Assembly (NCBI GenBank): GCA_020846635.1
Contig: JADLDO010000028.1
Coordinates: forward strand, 124,001-188,000
DNA length: 64,000 nucleotides
Direction: 5' to 3'
DNA from: Caldilineaceae bacterium
GTDB taxonomy: Bacteria > Chloroflexota > Anaerolineae > Caldilineales > Caldilineaceae
The translations under genes and the position numbers were made by a program. Of the stretch, positions 9,319-19,379 are shown piece by piece. The notes beneath the pieces are model-generated. The model did not search any database. It saw only the letters and a list, made by a program, of their open reading frames with translations, and was not told where the DNA came from. The first letter of the stretch is position 1. Every line of letters begins with the position of its first letter.

Positions 9319-9324
9319 GGTTCA

Positions 9325-10608
9325 ATGTTCTTTGATCAAGCACGAATCTATGTAAAAGCCGGTGATGGTGGCAACGGCATCGTTGCCTTTCGCCGAGAAA
9401 AATTTGTACGCCAGGGTGGGCCGTTTGGTGGCACAGGCGGGCGCGGTGGCAATGTGATCTTCACGGTCGATCCGTCGCTGAACACGCTTTCACCGTACCA
9501 ATACCAGGTTCACTATCGCGCCGAGCGGGGTGCGCATGGCGGCGGGGCCAACAAGACGGGCGCGCGCGGCCCCGATTTGGTGCTGCGTGTGCCACCAGGG
9601 ACGGTGATTCGCAATGCAGACACCGGCGAGGTGATTGCCGACCTTTCGCGTCCAGGGCGCAGTGTGCTGGTCGCGCGCGGGGGACGTGGCGGGCGCGGCA
9701 ACTCGGCCTTTAAGTCAGAACGCAACAAGGCCCCGCGCATCGCAGAAAATGGTCAGCCGGGCGAGGAACTCTGGCTAACGCTGGAACTGAAGCTGGTCGC
9801 CGATGTGGGCATTGTCGGCGTCCCCAACGCGGGCAAGTCTACCTTGCTCAGCGTTATCAGCGCGGCCAAGCCTAAAATCGCCGATTATCCCTTTACCACC
9901 GTTGCGCCAACGCTGGGCGTTGCCGAAGTAAACCACCGGCAAATTGTCTTTGCTGATATTCCGGGACTGCTGGAGGGCGCGCATACCGGCGTGGGGTTGG
10001 GGTTGGATTTCCTGCGCCACGTCGAACGCACCCGCCTCTTGATCCATCTGCTCAACGGTGACAGCCCCGACCCGTTGGGTGATTACGAGGCAATCAACCA
10101 GGAGCTGCTTCTCTTTAATCCGGCCCTGGCAGAGCGCCCACAACTGGTCGTCTTTAACAAACTCGACCTGCCCCATGCGCGCGAACTGTGGCCCACGGTC
10201 GAAGCAGCCATCCGCGCCGAGGGACGTCCTGTGTTCGCCATCAGCGCCGCCACAGGCGAAAATGTCCAAACCTTGCTCTATGAAGTGCAAAAGATGCTGG
10301 ATGCACTGCCCGCAGAGCCGGATGAGGAAGCATTTAGCGAAACAGAGCTGCTGGCAGCACCGGTTGATGAAAAGGCCTTTGAAATTCATCGACTCGATGA
10401 AGGGGAATGGCAGGTCACCGGCATCGCCATCGAGCGAACCGCGCAGATGACCAACTGGGACTACTATGAAGCATCCATGCGCTTCCAACGCATCCTGCGT
10501 GCGATGGGCATCAGCGATGCCCTACGCAAAGCGGGCATCGAAGACGGCGACACAGTCCAGATTGGGCCAGTCGAATTGGTCTGGGGCTACGAGAGTTTAG
10601 AAGGCTAG
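9325..10608 (+). CDS. obg: GTPase Obg/CgtA
   Basis: The 427-residue protein starts at [18 protein letters not shown], the invariant Obg N-terminus. The ORF track start (8917) runs through non-coding repeat DNA. Domains: Gly-rich Obg fold (1-157), G domain with GVPNAGKST (P-loop, about 165), [10 protein letters not shown] (switch II) and NKLD, and a C-terminal OCT domain ([15 protein letters not shown] ... [13 protein letters not shown]). Obg is an essential ribosome-assembly and stress GTPase binding the 50S subunit. nadD follows 18 nt downstream, so the two are probably co-transcribed. Confidence 0.96.
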   Translation: MFFDQARIYVKAGDGGNGIVAFRREKFVRQGGPFGGTGGRGGNVIFTVDPSLNTLSPYQYQVHYRAERGAHGGGANKTGARGPDLVLRVPPGTVIRNADTGEVIADLSRPGRSVLVARGGRGGRGNSAFKSERNKAPRIAENGQPGEELWLTLELKLVADVGIVGVPNAGKSTLLSVISAAKPKIADYPFTTVAPTLGVAEVNHRQIVFADIPGLLEGAHTGVGLGLDFLRHVERTRLLIHLLNGDSPDPLGDYEAINQELLLFNPALAERPQLVVFNKLDLPHARELWPTVEAAIRAEGRPVFAISAATGENVQTLLYEVQKMLDALPAEPDEEAFSETELLAAPVDEKAFEIHRLDEGEWQVTGIAIERTAQMTNWDYYEASMRFQRILRAMGISDALRKAGIEDGDTVQIGPVELVWGYESLEG

Positions 10609-10626
10609 ATAAAAAAGAACCCATTA

Positions 10627-11388
10627 TTGATAATACCTGAACGCCAGCCGGTCCAGCGTGGGCCGCTAGAAGATGGGCATGTGGCGAACGAAAGTGCAAC
10701 TCCCACTGAAAGAGTGTCCAATGGGAATGACCGGCTTCATTCTAGCCACGATCCCACCTATGACCATGATCGGGTTCATGACCGGGGCCGCCAGCGGATT
10801 GCCATCTTTGGGGGAACGTTTGACCCAATTCACATTGGGCATTTGATCTTAGCCGAAGAAGCGCATTTTCAACTAGCGCTGGATCAAGTCTATCTTGTCC
10901 CCGCGGGCGACCCACCCCACAAGCAAACACGTAAGCTCACACCCGTCGCGAACCGGATCACCATGTGTGAACTGGCAACGGCAGATATCGAGTATATCAG
11001 CGTCAGCCGCGTGGACGCCGACCGTCCGGGACCACATTATACCGCCGACATGGTACGGCTTGTGCGCGAAGCGGTTGGCCCTAGCGCCAAGCTCTTCTTC
11101 CTCATGGGTATGGACAGCCTGCGCGATCTGCCCACCTGGCGCGAAGCGGCGTGGCTGGTCGAAAACTGTACACTGGTCGCCCTCAGCCGCCATGATGTCA
11201 CCCTGGATTGGGCAAAACTAGAGGCTGCGCTCCCTCGCATCAGAGAGCGCGTTATCATCCTCGACATGCCCGAACTGGAGATTGCCAGCCACCAGATTCA
11301 GAACCGCGTGCGCCTGGGCCAGCCCATTCGCCACCAAGTGCCGCGCCTGGTGGAAGGGTATATTCACAAATACAAGCTCTATCTGTAG
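10627..11388 (+). CDS. nadD: Nicotinate-nucleotide adenylyltransferase
   Basis: The enzyme core starts at [17 protein letters not shown], the nucleotidyltransferase GxFxPxHxGH motif. [26 protein letters not shown] and the C-terminal [19 protein letters not shown] (variant of the SSTxIR motif) follow. It adenylates nicotinate mononucleotide in NAD synthesis. Oddity: the open frame begins about 56 residues before the core with hydrophilic, His/Asp-rich sequence ([19 protein letters not shown]) that normal NadD lacks. The true start could be the TTG at 10627, the GTG at 10681 or a later codon. No clear ribosome site decides this. It follows obg, a common pairing. Confidence 0.9.
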   Translation: MIIPERQPVQRGPLEDGHVANESATPTERVSNGNDRLHSSHDPTYDHDRVHDRGRQRIAIFGGTFDPIHIGHLILAEEAHFQLALDQVYLVPAGDPPHKQTRKLTPVANRITMCELATADIEYISVSRVDADRPGPHYTADMVRLVREAVGPSAKLFFLMGMDSLRDLPTWREAAWLVENCTLVALSRHDVTLDWAKLEAALPRIRERVIILDMPELEIASHQIQNRVRLGQPIRHQVPRLVEGYIHKYKLYL

Positions 11389-11435
11389 CTCCCTCGTCGC
11401 ACGAATCTATTCACAAGAAAACCCGCCAATAGAAA

Positions 11436-11481
11436 ACCCTCCCTGAAGCGGCCCAAAGGGCTCCCCAGCTTCCGGGAGGGT
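11436..11481. repeat. Dispersed hairpin repeat, copy 1 (probable terminator)
   Basis: ACCCTCCctGAAG ... CTTCCGGGAGGGT forms a 13-bp stem with one mismatch around an inner GCGGCCCAAAGGGCTCC segment. It lies between convergent nadD and the S41 gene, so it probably ends both. Related copies are at 16452, 19962, 39270 and 45770. Confidence 0.6.
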
Positions 11482-11500
11482 AACAGGTAGATCGAGCTGT

Positions 11501-12799
11501 TTATTCCAGTGGCGTAGGCACTTGGAATGCCTGATGGACCGGTGGCAGGTTGGGAGAGGTTAGCCAACTCAACGCCGCTTGGAACTGGCGGTCGGGATGG
11601 GTACGCACATCGGCGGCGCTGATCTCCTCGAGGAGCAGCGAATCCATCAACTCGACAGAGCCTTCCTGCTCGATGGATAGATCCGGCTGCACACCCTGTC
11701 CCTTGATCAAGGCATAGTTGGGCGTCAACCAGTTTGTAACCCCAAGCCGCAACACGGAGCCATCGCTCAGGCTAAAGGGGCGCAATACCGTCCCCGTACC
11801 GACCGTGGGCATGCCCACCAGCTTGGCCCGGCCATTTTCTTGCAAGGCTCCAGAGACGATCTCGGCGGCACTGGCTGAACCTTGATTGACCAGCACAACG
11901 AGCGGAATCTCGCGCGCCAAGCCACTGCCTTCTACGCGATAGGTTGTAATCTCGCCTTTGGCATCCTGCTCGTGGAGGATGACATCACCCTCGGGCAAGA
12001 ACTGATTGGCAACGCGCAGCGCCTCCTGCAAATAGCCACCCGGATTGTTACGCAAGTCCAGGATAATGCCCGTAATCGGGCGATCCGCAGTTCGCTCGGC
12101 GTTGATTTCCTGGAGCGCGGCGCGCAACTCGCGGCTTGTATCGCTGGCAAATTGGGTAATTTGCAGATGGGCAAAACTCGTGCCGGGGATGCGCGCCCAA
12201 AGCACACTTTCTATGTCGATCCAGCCCCGCTTAATCGTCATCTCCACAGGTTCTTCGGCTTCCGCATGCAAGATCGACAGCGCCACGGTTGAGCCTGCCG
12301 GGCCGCGAATGAGCGAGATGACCTCCCATTCGGCCATGCCGGTGATCTCGGTGCCGTCGACCGCCACAACAATATCCCCGGCGACAATGCCCGCTTCATC
12401 TGCAGGTGAGCCACGGATGGGAGAGACAATGATAAACTGCCCTTCCTCCTGCCCCACATAGGCCCCAATCCCCTCGAAGGAGCCTTCCAGGGCGCTGGCC
12501 TGCTGTTGGGCTTCATCTGGAGAGAAAAAGACCGTGTGGTTTTCATCACCCAGCGTGCTTAACATGCCCTGAATCGCGCCATAGGTCATGGCCGTGAAGT
12601 CCACTTCCTCGCGATCGACAAAGTACTCAACCACCAGATCCCACGCCTCCCAAAAGACGGCAAATTCGGTAGGCGTGCTGCGCTGCGCCAAGACAGGTTG
12701 CACCCAAAAGCCAGTAAAATTTCCGGCCACAAAGGAGATGAACATCAAGGCAACGGTGACCAGGCTGGCGGTAGTGCGCTTGGCAAAAACTGATTTCAT
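11501..12799 (-). CDS. S41 family carboxyl-terminal processing protease-like protein with Lys-to-Thr change
   Basis: An N-terminal signal anchor (about residues 10-35) is followed by an N-terminal helical region, a PDZ domain ([19 protein letters not shown] ... [14 protein letters not shown]) and the S41 core. The nucleophile region [15 protein letters not shown] (about residue 308) is intact. In Tsp/D1P the catalytic lysine lies 25 residues later in (F/Y)GKG. Here the aligned sequence is VGTG, so that lysine is threonine. The nearest Lys (GRAKLVG) is 9 positions earlier. It may be an alternative-base subfamily or a non-proteolytic member. The start ATG has GCAGGA upstream. Confidence 0.88.
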   Translation of the reverse strand: MKSVFAKRTTASLVTVALMFISFVAGNFTGFWVQPVLAQRSTPTEFAVFWEAWDLVVEYFVDREEVDFTAMTYGAIQGMLSTLGDENHTVFFSPDEAQQQASALEGSFEGIGAYVGQEEGQFIIVSPIRGSPADEAGIVAGDIVVAVDGTEITGMAEWEVISLIRGPAGSTVALSILHAEAEEPVEMTIKRGWIDIESVLWARIPGTSFAHLQITQFASDTSRELRAALQEINAERTADRPITGIILDLRNNPGGYLQEALRVANQFLPEGDVILHEQDAKGEITTYRVEGSGLAREIPLVVLVNQGSASAAEIVSGALQENGRAKLVGMPTVGTGTVLRPFSLSDGSVLRLGVTNWLTPNYALIKGQGVQPDLSIEQEGSVELMDSLLLEEISAADVRTHPDRQFQAALSWLTSPNLPPVHQAFQVPTPLE

Positions 12800-12866
12800 A
12801 TCTATTGTCCTGCGTGAATGAACTGCTTGAACGCGTGAGCCAACTCCCTACTCTATCTTTTACATC

Positions 12867-12905
12867 CTGTTTTTATGCACTGTTTTTATGCACTGTTTTT
12901 ATGCG
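12867..12905. repeat. Three tandem 13-bp units CTGTTTTTATGCA
   Basis: Two exact copies of CTGTTTTTATGCA and a third ending in G, followed by a partial CTGTTT. The array lies 68 nt upstream of the S41 start codon. It could be a regulator-binding array or slippage; the sequence does not decide. Confidence 0.75.
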
Positions 12906-13111
12906 CTGTTTCTCTATAACGCATATTGCATAGGGTTTGTTCGCCGCGCATTGTATCAGAATCAAGCGGATTCGTCTTGCATCAACTTCGTCTTGCGTTA
13001 ACATCTTGCATTAACATAGACGACTTTTACAACAGAATTGTACTGTGGATTTTGCGCGAGGTGAGGCAATGGCACTTTCATCTGAAAGCTACATTTCCAG
13101 GTCACTTTTGT

Positions 13112-13147
13112 TTGTGATTAGCGTTACAATGACACTTGTGCTATCAT
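13112..13147 (+). promoter_or_regulatory. Candidate Rex operator overlapping the rex promoter
   Basis: TTGTGATTAGCGTTACAA (13112-13129) matches the Rex consensus TTGTGA-N6-TCACAA except one base. An extended -10 (TGC-TATCAT, 13139-13147) follows. Its -35 position falls inside the operator, an arrangement suited to NADH-responsive self-repression of the rex gene 210 nt downstream. Confidence 0.6.
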
Positions 13148-13359
13148 GCGAGAATATCACCATGCCTCGCTGCTGTGAGGGAGGGGCGTACAGATTTGCT
13201 CACGTCGTCGGTTATGCAATGAGAAAACCACCTTTGCGCCTCAGGCGGCGTGTTCAACTCGAGGAACAGCACGCGCCGCTCTCTCTGTAGGTCCCTTGTT
13301 GTATCCTTGCCCGTCAATTCTCACGCATAGCCTACATCAAACCGTTCAAAAACAGGCAT

Positions 13360-14046
13360 ATGAATTCACGGACAGTCACACAGGATCATCTTGACGAAAC
13401 ACTGGACGAGCACAAGAACGGCATCCCAGACATCGTTATTGGCAGGTTGCCCGTCTACTTGCGCACCTTAAAGCTGCTGGCAGCCGAGGGACAAGAAGTT
13501 GCCTCAAGTCAGGAGTTGGGAGAGCGGCTGGGCATTAGTTCCGCCCAGATTCGCAAGGATTTGAGTCACTTTGGCGAGTTTGGCAAGCAAGGCACAGGCT
13601 ATAATGTGGCCTATTTGTGCAAACAGCTAGAGAAGATTCTCAAAGTCGATACGGTTTGGCCGGTAGTGTTGGTGGGCGCGGGCTACTTGGGTCATGCCCT
13701 TGCCGCGTATAACGGTTTTGAGAATCGTGGTTTTCGGATTGTCGGCGTTTTTGATAACGATCCAAACAAAATCGGCAATAAAGTGGGCGATACGATCCTG
13801 ATCGAACCCCTGAGCAATATCCCGCTCACCGTACGCCGCCACAAGGTACAGATTGCCATCATCGCCGTTCCTGCCGAAGCGGCTCAGGGCGTCAGCGACG
13901 TACTTGTCGAGGCAGGGATCAAGAGTATTCTCTGTTATGCGCCGCTCACGCTGAATCTACCCAACCATGTTCGCGTGGAGTATATCGACCCGGTGATCCA
14001 CTTCCAGCATATGACCTTCTATCTGGAGAAGAACACAAGCGAATAA
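13360..14046 (+). CDS. rex: Redox-sensing transcriptional repressor Rex
   Basis: A 228-residue protein. The winged helix (about 30-95) shows [45 protein letters not shown], diagnostic for Rex. The Rossmann NAD(H) domain begins [16 protein letters not shown], then [12 protein letters not shown]. The C-terminal helix HFQHMTFYL is the domain-swapped dimer arm. Rex leaves DNA when NADH/NAD+ rises and so controls fermentation and respiration genes. It has a hydrophilic 25-residue N-terminal extension. It is monocistronic here, with a probable self-operator upstream. Confidence 0.95.
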   Translation: MNSRTVTQDHLDETLDEHKNGIPDIVIGRLPVYLRTLKLLAAEGQEVASSQELGERLGISSAQIRKDLSHFGEFGKQGTGYNVAYLCKQLEKILKVDTVWPVVLVGAGYLGHALAAYNGFENRGFRIVGVFDNDPNKIGNKVGDTILIEPLSNIPLTVRRHKVQIAIIAVPAEAAQGVSDVLVEAGIKSILCYAPLTLNLPNHVRVEYIDPVIHFQHMTFYLEKNTSE

Positions 14047-14217
14047 ACGGGCGCGCCCCTTTGTCCCACTCTTAGCAGTGCGAGAAACGCAGTACGAAAG
14101 ACAAGGAGTCTGCACCGCAGCACCGCTCTGGCTCAGCGACGAGTTCAGAGGACTCCAAACAAAACCCCTCTTTCCACGTTCTGATTCCATCCCCCTAACC
14201 ACATTAATTATATGGAG

Positions 14218-15024
14218 CTAGCCCAACGGCTTCTTGCGGGGCAATCCCTGGCCGCGGGGAAAGCGTTCCGGCGTCGGCTTCTGCTTTTTGATCAGCAGCA
14301 CATAGCGTTGTTCATCTAAAAATGGCACTTTGACAGGGGCAAGACGCTCCATCTCGCCCCCCAACAGGTCAATGGCCTTGCGCGCCTCAATAAACTCTTG
14401 GGGCGCGCTGGCTCCCTTGTAGATCACGGCATACCCGCCGCGACGCACCAATGGCAGCAGGTATTCGACTAGTGTATTGAGCGCGGCCACTGCCCGCGCT
14501 GTCACCAGATCGAATTGGCCTCGATAGCCAGGATCGTTGCCCAACTCCTCCGCCCGGCCTTGCACGACCTCCACCTGGGTCAAGCCCAACTTGGCCACGA
14601 TCTCGCGCAGGAAGATGATCTTCTTGCCTGTGCCATCCATCAACGTCACCTTGAGCCGCGGGGCAGCGATCTTCAGGGGGATGCCAGGAAAACCGGCCCC
14701 CGTACCCACATCAAGCAAGTGCAGCGGTCGCGTAGGGGGGATCGATTCACCCAGTTCGTTGGCAACCAACGGCAGCGCCACGAGGCTGTCGAGAAAATGC
14801 TTCGTCTGCACATCGGTATAATCGGTGATGGCGGTCAGGTTAAACTTTTCGTTCCACTCCACCAACTCGCGATAGTACAACTCGAACTGGGCCAGTTGTT
14901 GCGTGTCTAAAGGGATGCCCAATGCCTGACAGCCTGCCTGTAATTCGGCAAGGTGCGTTTGGGGGTCAAAATCGGGAAGTACCATCAATGGCGCGTTCCG
15001 AGATTCGGGTAACGATTCAGTCAC
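14218..15024 (-). CDS. rsmG: 16S rRNA (guanine(527)-N7)-methyltransferase RsmG
   Basis: A 268-residue SAM methyltransferase (GidB family). Evidence is [19 protein letters not shown] before the fold, [18 protein letters not shown] as SAM motif [18 protein letters not shown], and [18 protein letters not shown]. It methylates G527 of 16S rRNA; loss gives low-level streptomycin resistance in other bacteria. The C-terminus is extended by a basic tail ([20 protein letters not shown]). It converges on rex with about 170 nt between. Confidence 0.94.
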   Translation of the reverse strand: MTESLPESRNAPLMVLPDFDPQTHLAELQAGCQALGIPLDTQQLAQFELYYRELVEWNEKFNLTAITDYTDVQTKHFLDSLVALPLVANELGESIPPTRPLHLLDVGTGAGFPGIPLKIAAPRLKVTLMDGTGKKIIFLREIVAKLGLTQVEVVQGRAEELGNDPGYRGQFDLVTARAVAALNTLVEYLLPLVRRGGYAVIYKGASAPQEFIEARKAIDLLGGEMERLAPVKVPFLDEQRYVLLIKKQKPTPERFPRGQGLPRKKPLG

Positions 15025-15071
15025 AGTCTTGCCTTTGGTAGCTCATATTGCCTAGAGCAGAAAGGGAGAAT

Positions 15072-15147
15072 CTCACGCAGAGTCGCGGAGTACGCAGAGA
15101 TTCAGAGAGTTTCACTTCTCTCTGCATACTCCGCGACTCTGCGTGAG
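15072..15147. repeat. Long inverted repeat with 29-nt arms
   Basis: The arms CTCACGCAGAGTCGCGGAGTACGCAGAGA and TCTCTGCATACTCCGCGACT... are complementary except one base, with an 18-nt loop. It lies upstream of rsmG and directly downstream of the release-factor-like gene, both on the minus strand. It may act as a terminator of the latter, or be a mobile hairpin copy. Confidence 0.7.
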
Positions 15148-15167
15148 CAATTTCTGCGAGACTTCTG

Positions 15168-16256
15168 TTAGTAACGAGTCAGCGCAGCGATCTTGCCGAT
15201 TTTCGCCAGCCCCGCATGTTGGTCGAGGATGGTAACGCCGATGCCCTGGGCCAGTGCGCGCCGCAGGACACTCTCCACTCCATCGGGCAATTCTTGCACG
15301 CGACCACTGCCTAACTCTTGTTCATCACCCAAATCTAACAGGATGTAGCCACTATCCACAAACCGGTAGGCAGGTTGGGAAAAATCCGCCAGCACAATCA
15401 CCTGCATCGCGCGCCCTTCTTGCACCGCGGTCAACACCTCCGCCAGCCCTGCCACAGCGTTGCCCGCCTTATGTACCGTGGTGACCACCTGGTCGGCCAG
15501 GGTCATGGCTTCGCCTGTCGCGGCCTCGCGTGCCAACTTAAGGGCCTTTTGGCTGATCTCCGCAGGCGTGGCGTTGGCTCCCGCGGCAAAGCGCCCCACG
15601 ACCATGCCACGCAGGCGATGGCTCAATAGCTCCTGAAGGCGGGCGACATTCTTCTCTGTTCCCGCCAAGAGTAGATAGCGGGTATCGTTGGCCCGATAGA
15701 ACTCCTCCGCCATCTCGGCAGCGTCCTGCAGGTTTTGCTTGGCGACCTCTGTTTCGCGGCGTTGATAGCGCGAGGAGGCCCAGCCACCCGCCTTGTGCTG
15801 TTTGACCTCTTCGCCCAGATAGCCCTCGGCGCTCTCCAACACGCCCATGTGAAAGACATAAAGACGCGCCCCCTCTTGGTCTACATGGATGACGCCACAA
15901 CGGGCATAGGTTTCATTCAGTTGGGCCAATTGGCGCACATTAGCTCGCCGCCCCACAAAAGCGGCATCTTCGACAGGAACCATGTAACTCTTTGCCAGCC
16001 AAAAGTCATGGGCGGCACAGCTAAACATGACCAGGCTGCGCCCCTGGCGGTTATAGCCCATCTCGACGTAGTTTTGGATACGTTTCACGTCCTCGGCAGA
16101 TGCGCCATCCGTGTTACTGAGTAGATTGCGAAGGGCCAACTTGTAGCGGTCGACAGTACGACGATCGGGGTCAACGTTGAGATAAACGCTCAGGATCGGG
16201 GTTTGCGTGTCACTCTCAAATTCAAGCGCCTGACGGACATCGGGGTCGAAAAACAT
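15168..16256 (-). CDS. Archaeo-eukaryotic release factor-like protein (bacterial RF family 10 type)
   Basis: A 362-residue protein in three parts. These are an N-terminal beta/alpha domain ([28 protein letters not shown]), a middle RNase H-like eRF1-domain-2-like part ([20 protein letters not shown]) and a C-terminal L7Ae-like part ([11 protein letters not shown]... [12 protein letters not shown]). Between strands lies [19 protein letters not shown], the position where eRF1 has the GGQ loop and Vms1-like hydrolases have a GxxQ/R loop. Such bacterial homologues may release or rescue nascent peptides; this is inference. A strong GGAGGGAC precedes the ATG. Confidence 0.75.
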   Translation of the reverse strand: MFFDPDVRQALEFESDTQTPILSVYLNVDPDRRTVDRYKLALRNLLSNTDGASAEDVKRIQNYVEMGYNRQGRSLVMFSCAAHDFWLAKSYMVPVEDAAFVGRRANVRQLAQLNETYARCGVIHVDQEGARLYVFHMGVLESAEGYLGEEVKQHKAGGWASSRYQRRETEVAKQNLQDAAEMAEEFYRANDTRYLLLAGTEKNVARLQELLSHRLRGMVVGRFAAGANATPAEISQKALKLAREAATGEAMTLADQVVTTVHKAGNAVAGLAEVLTAVQEGRAMQVIVLADFSQPAYRFVDSGYILLDLGDEQELGSGRVQELPDGVESVLRRALAQGIGVTILDQHAGLAKIGKIAALTRY

Positions 16257-16414
16257 AGTCCCTCCTCAAGATATCTCGTGTGACAAAAATATGAGTATGC
16301 GCATGGGATAGCTTGCGGGGCAGCATATCATATACAATACGTCGCTTACTGCATGAATGGCTACGGTTAATGAGGGAAGTAACGCATCCCACGATCCAAG
16401 CCTTTCGCCTGTGG

Positions 16415-16420
16415 TATAGT
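16415..16420 (+). promoter_or_regulatory. Extended -10 (TGG-TATAGT)
   Basis: A good extended -10 with no clear -35, 144 nt before the YyaL-like gene. If used, hairpin repeat copy 2 lies inside the 5' untranslated leader. Confidence 0.35.
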
Positions 16421-16451
16421 AATTACTAGCTCATGTTTACCAGGGTATACC

Positions 16452-16498
16452 ACCCTCCCGGAAGCTTCTGACGGGAGCCCATTGGGGCGCGGGAGGGT
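16452..16498. repeat. Dispersed hairpin repeat, copy 2
   Basis: ACCCTCCCGGAAGCTTC ... GCGGGAGGGT. The outer stem ACCCTCCC/GGGAGGGT is perfect. It lies within the 307-nt divergent gap (16257-16563) between the release-factor-like gene and the thioredoxin-domain gene, which otherwise holds only a candidate -10. Confidence 0.55.
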
Positions 16499-16563
16499 TT
16501 CATCAAGCAGATCATGCACCCCGCCCAGGGGCTGCGCTTCACCATAGATAGAAAGAAGAGACC

Positions 16564-18630
16564 ATGCAGGAGCAAACTATTCCCAAGCACACCAACCGGC
16601 TGATCGACGAAACCTCTCCCTATTTGCGCCAGCACGCCCACAACCCGGTCGATTGGTATGCCTGGGGTGAAGAGGCGTTGCAGGAAGCCGCCAACAACGA
16701 TAAGCCGATCTTCCTCTCCATCGGCTACAGCGCCTGTCACTGGTGTCATGTCATGGAGCGGGAGAGCTTTGAGCATGAGGCGACCGCGGCGCTGATGAAC
16801 GAGTTGTTTGTCAACATCAAGGTAGATCGCGAAGAGCGTCCCGACCTGGACTCGATCTACATGGATGCTGTGCAGGCGATGACAGGGCAGGGCGGCTGGC
16901 CCATGAGCGTTTTTCTCACACCTGATGGCAAGCCTTTCTATGGCGGCACCTATTTCCCACCTGAGCCGCGCTATGGTATGCCCAGCTTTGTGCAGGTGCT
17001 GCGCTCTGTCTCCGAAGCCTATCGCGATCGCCGCGACCAAGTGGAGGGACAGGCCGAACGGCTGACGGATATGCTGCGGCGCACAGCCCAGTTTGAAAGC
17101 CAGGCGGTTGATTTGGGCGTAGAGACACTGGACGAGGCAGTTGCCCAGCTACATCAGAATTTTGATGAGGAACATGGGGGCTTTGGCACGCAGCCCAAGT
17201 TTCCCCAGCCGATGACGCTGGAGTTTATCCTCACCCAATATCTGCGGACAGGCGACCTCGACACGCTCTACATGGCCGAATTGACGCTGGAGCAGATGGC
17301 GTTGGGCGGAATCTATGACCAGTTGGGAGGAGGGTTTCATCGCTACAGTGTAGATGCCTATTGGTTGGTTCCCCACTTTGAAAAGATGCTCTATGACAAT
17401 GCCCAATTGCTCTCCATCTATCTCCACGCCTGGCAGTTGAACAAGCTGCCGCTCTACCGGCGTATTGTGGAGGAGACGGTGGATTATGTGCTGCGCGAGA
17501 TGGCCGCGCCTACAGGCGGCTTTTATACCGCGCAAGATGCTGACAGCGAGGGAGAAGAAGGCAAGTTCTTTGTCTGGACGCCCGCAGAGATCGAAGCGGT
17601 CTTGGATGCCAACGCAGCAGAGGTCTTTGAGGCGATTTATGGCGTTTCGACACGGGGCAATTTTGAAGGCAGCAACATCCTGCATCTGCGACGCACAGCA
17701 GAGAGTGTCGCCAACGATCTCAATCTTTCGCAAGAGCAGGTGGAGCAAATCCTGGCAGAATCCAAAGCCAAGCTCTTTGCCGAACGTGAGAAGCGGGTAA
17801 AACCGGCGCGCGATGAGAAAATCCTGGTCGAGTGGAATGGGCTGATGATCCATGCGCTGGCAGAAGTGGGTGTGGTCTTGGGGCGACAAGATGCGCTGGA
17901 CGCTGCTATTGCCGCGGCAGACTTCATCCTCACCCAGATGAGCCAGCCCGATGGCAAGCTCTATCGTTCGTATAAAGATGGGCGTGCCCGTTTCAACGCC
18001 TATCTGGAGGATTACGCCGCCTTTGCCCGCGCCCTTGTCGCGCTCTATGAGGCTACCTTTGATCTGCGCTGGCTGGGCGAGGCCAGCCGCCTGACCCAAC
18101 TGATCTTTGAGCAGTTTCACGATGCCGAGAGGGGCGGCTTCTTTCAGACGGGCCTCGACCACGAACAATTGGTGGCGCGGCGCAAAGACTATATTGATAA
18201 TGCCATACCTAGCGGCAATTCGCTGACGGCTGAGTTGCTGCTGCGCCTGGCGGTGCTGGTGGACAACGAGCAATATCGCCGCGAGGCGACGCGCGTTATT
18301 TTGACGCTCAAAGAGGCGATGGCGCAGCAGCCCACCGGTTTTGGGCGCATGCTCACCGCGCTGAATGCCTTGCTCCACCCCAGCCAAGAGATCGCCATCG
18401 TGGGCGATCCCAACGACGCCACGACCCGCGCGATGCTGGCGGAGGTGCGGGGGCGCTACCTGCCTACCACTGTCCTGGCGCTCAAGCAGCCCGGTATGGA
18501 AAGCATGCTGCCTCTGCTGGCGGATCGCGACCTGGTCAACGGTCAGCCTGCGGCCTATGTGTGTGAAAATTATGCATGCAAGCTGCCGGTAACGACGGCT
18601 GAGGCATTGGCAGCGTTATTGGATCAGTGA
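16564..18630 (+). CDS. Thioredoxin domain-containing protein, YyaL/SSP411 (DUF255) family
   Basis: A 688-residue protein. The N-terminus has the DUF255 signature [28 protein letters not shown] and a thioredoxin-like CxxC in [16 protein letters not shown] (Cys 58 and 61 approx.), then [19 protein letters not shown]. The remaining 500 residues form an (alpha/alpha)6-barrel like N-acyl-glucosamine epimerases: [58 protein letters not shown]. The family is widespread but its reaction is unknown. The Uma2 gene begins 7 nt after the stop, so they are likely co-transcribed. Confidence 0.9.
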   Translation: MQEQTIPKHTNRLIDETSPYLRQHAHNPVDWYAWGEEALQEAANNDKPIFLSIGYSACHWCHVMERESFEHEATAALMNELFVNIKVDREERPDLDSIYMDAVQAMTGQGGWPMSVFLTPDGKPFYGGTYFPPEPRYGMPSFVQVLRSVSEAYRDRRDQVEGQAERLTDMLRRTAQFESQAVDLGVETLDEAVAQLHQNFDEEHGGFGTQPKFPQPMTLEFILTQYLRTGDLDTLYMAELTLEQMALGGIYDQLGGGFHRYSVDAYWLVPHFEKMLYDNAQLLSIYLHAWQLNKLPLYRRIVEETVDYVLREMAAPTGGFYTAQDADSEGEEGKFFVWTPAEIEAVLDANAAEVFEAIYGVSTRGNFEGSNILHLRRTAESVANDLNLSQEQVEQILAESKAKLFAEREKRVKPARDEKILVEWNGLMIHALAEVGVVLGRQDALDAAIAAADFILTQMSQPDGKLYRSYKDGRARFNAYLEDYAAFARALVALYEATFDLRWLGEASRLTQLIFEQFHDAERGGFFQTGLDHEQLVARRKDYIDNAIPSGNSLTAELLLRLAVLVDNEQYRREATRVILTLKEAMAQQPTGFGRMLTALNALLHPSQEIAIVGDPNDATTRAMLAEVRGRYLPTTVLALKQPGMESMLPLLADRDLVNGQPAAYVCENYACKLPVTTAEALAALLDQ

Positions 18631-18637
18631 GGTGACG

Positions 18638-19357
18638 ATGAGCGAATTATTAACAGCAAGTCAGCTTTCATCGGCGTTGGAAGAACAGATCGCGCAAATC
18701 GCCCCGGAGTGGCTGGCGGAACGGCCTGATTTGCATGAGCGCTTGGTCGAGGTACTCGCTGATCATCCCCATCAATTAATGAGACCCACCATGAGTTATG
18801 AAGAATTCTTGGCTTGGGCAAAGCATGATATTCATGCCGAATGGATAGAGGGCAAGATACTGCTGATGAGTCCTACGTCAAGCCGCCATCAAGCCATTGT
18901 AGTCTTTCTCATCACCCTGCTGAATCTATACGTTTCTACCCGCAATCTAGGCGTGATCTTTACCGCCCCCTATCAGATGCGGCTGCACCAACCGCCACGC
19001 GGTCGAGAACCCGACGTCCTCTTCGTGGCACAGGCCAACTTGGGGCAAGTCACCAATCAGTACCTAGATGGCCCGGCTGACTTAGTCGTGGAGGTGATTT
19101 CACCGGAAAGCAGCGGGCGCGACCGCGGCGATAAATTCTATGAATATGAAATGGCGGGCGTGCGCGAGTATTGGCTGGTTGATCCGCAACGCGAGCAGGT
19201 GGAGTTCTACCAACTTGACAACCAGGGGCGTTATGCATTGGCGCTCGGTGGGCACACAGGCGAATATCGCTCGGTGGTGATCCCTGGGTTGGCCCTTGAT
19301 GTGGCATGGCTCTGGCAAGAACCGCTACCTCCTGTATGGGCAACCGGTCAAGGGTAA
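18638..19357 (+). CDS. Uma2 family (DUF820) PD-(D/E)XK nuclease-like protein
   Basis: A 239-residue protein from the ATG at 18638, which has GAGGTG just upstream; the ORF-track GTG is two codons earlier. The catalytic frame is visible: EWIEGKILLMSP (Glu), REPDVLFVA (Asp), DLVVEVISPES (the ExK-like strand) and REYWLVDPQREQVEFYQL. Uma2 proteins are expanded in cyanobacteria and Chloroflexota; their biological role is unknown. The N-terminal 50 residues (a helical LSSALEEQIAQIAPEWLAE segment) are an addition to the core. It follows YyaL by 7 nt and precedes the acetyltransferase by 22 nt. Confidence 0.88.
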   Translation: MSELLTASQLSSALEEQIAQIAPEWLAERPDLHERLVEVLADHPHQLMRPTMSYEEFLAWAKHDIHAEWIEGKILLMSPTSSRHQAIVVFLITLLNLYVSTRNLGVIFTAPYQMRLHQPPRGREPDVLFVAQANLGQVTNQYLDGPADLVVEVISPESSGRDRGDKFYEYEMAGVREYWLVDPQREQVEFYQLDNQGRYALALGGHTGEYRSVVIPGLALDVAWLWQEPLPPVWATGQG

Positions 19358-19379
19358 AGAGCATATTGTAAAGAGCATT

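Larger units (their letters stand above)
12800..13359. other. Divergent intergenic region between S41 gene and rex, repeat-bearing
   Basis: About 560 nt with no credible gene. The ORF at 13045-13290 lacks a ribosome site and family features. It holds a 13-nt tandem repeat near 12867, a looser run of CTTGCRTYAAC units near 12975-13015, and the rex operator/promoter at 13112-13147. The base composition is more AT-rich than in the flanking genes. Confidence 0.6.

Noticed and set aside
13045-13290. 81-codon ORF in the S41-rex gap
   Set aside because: It covers the Rex operator and promoter, has no ribosome site and no family-like features.
17149-18387. 412-codon minus-strand ORF opposite the YyaL-like gene
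   Set aside because: Antisense shadow; no recognisable domain, whereas the plus strand has clear motifs.
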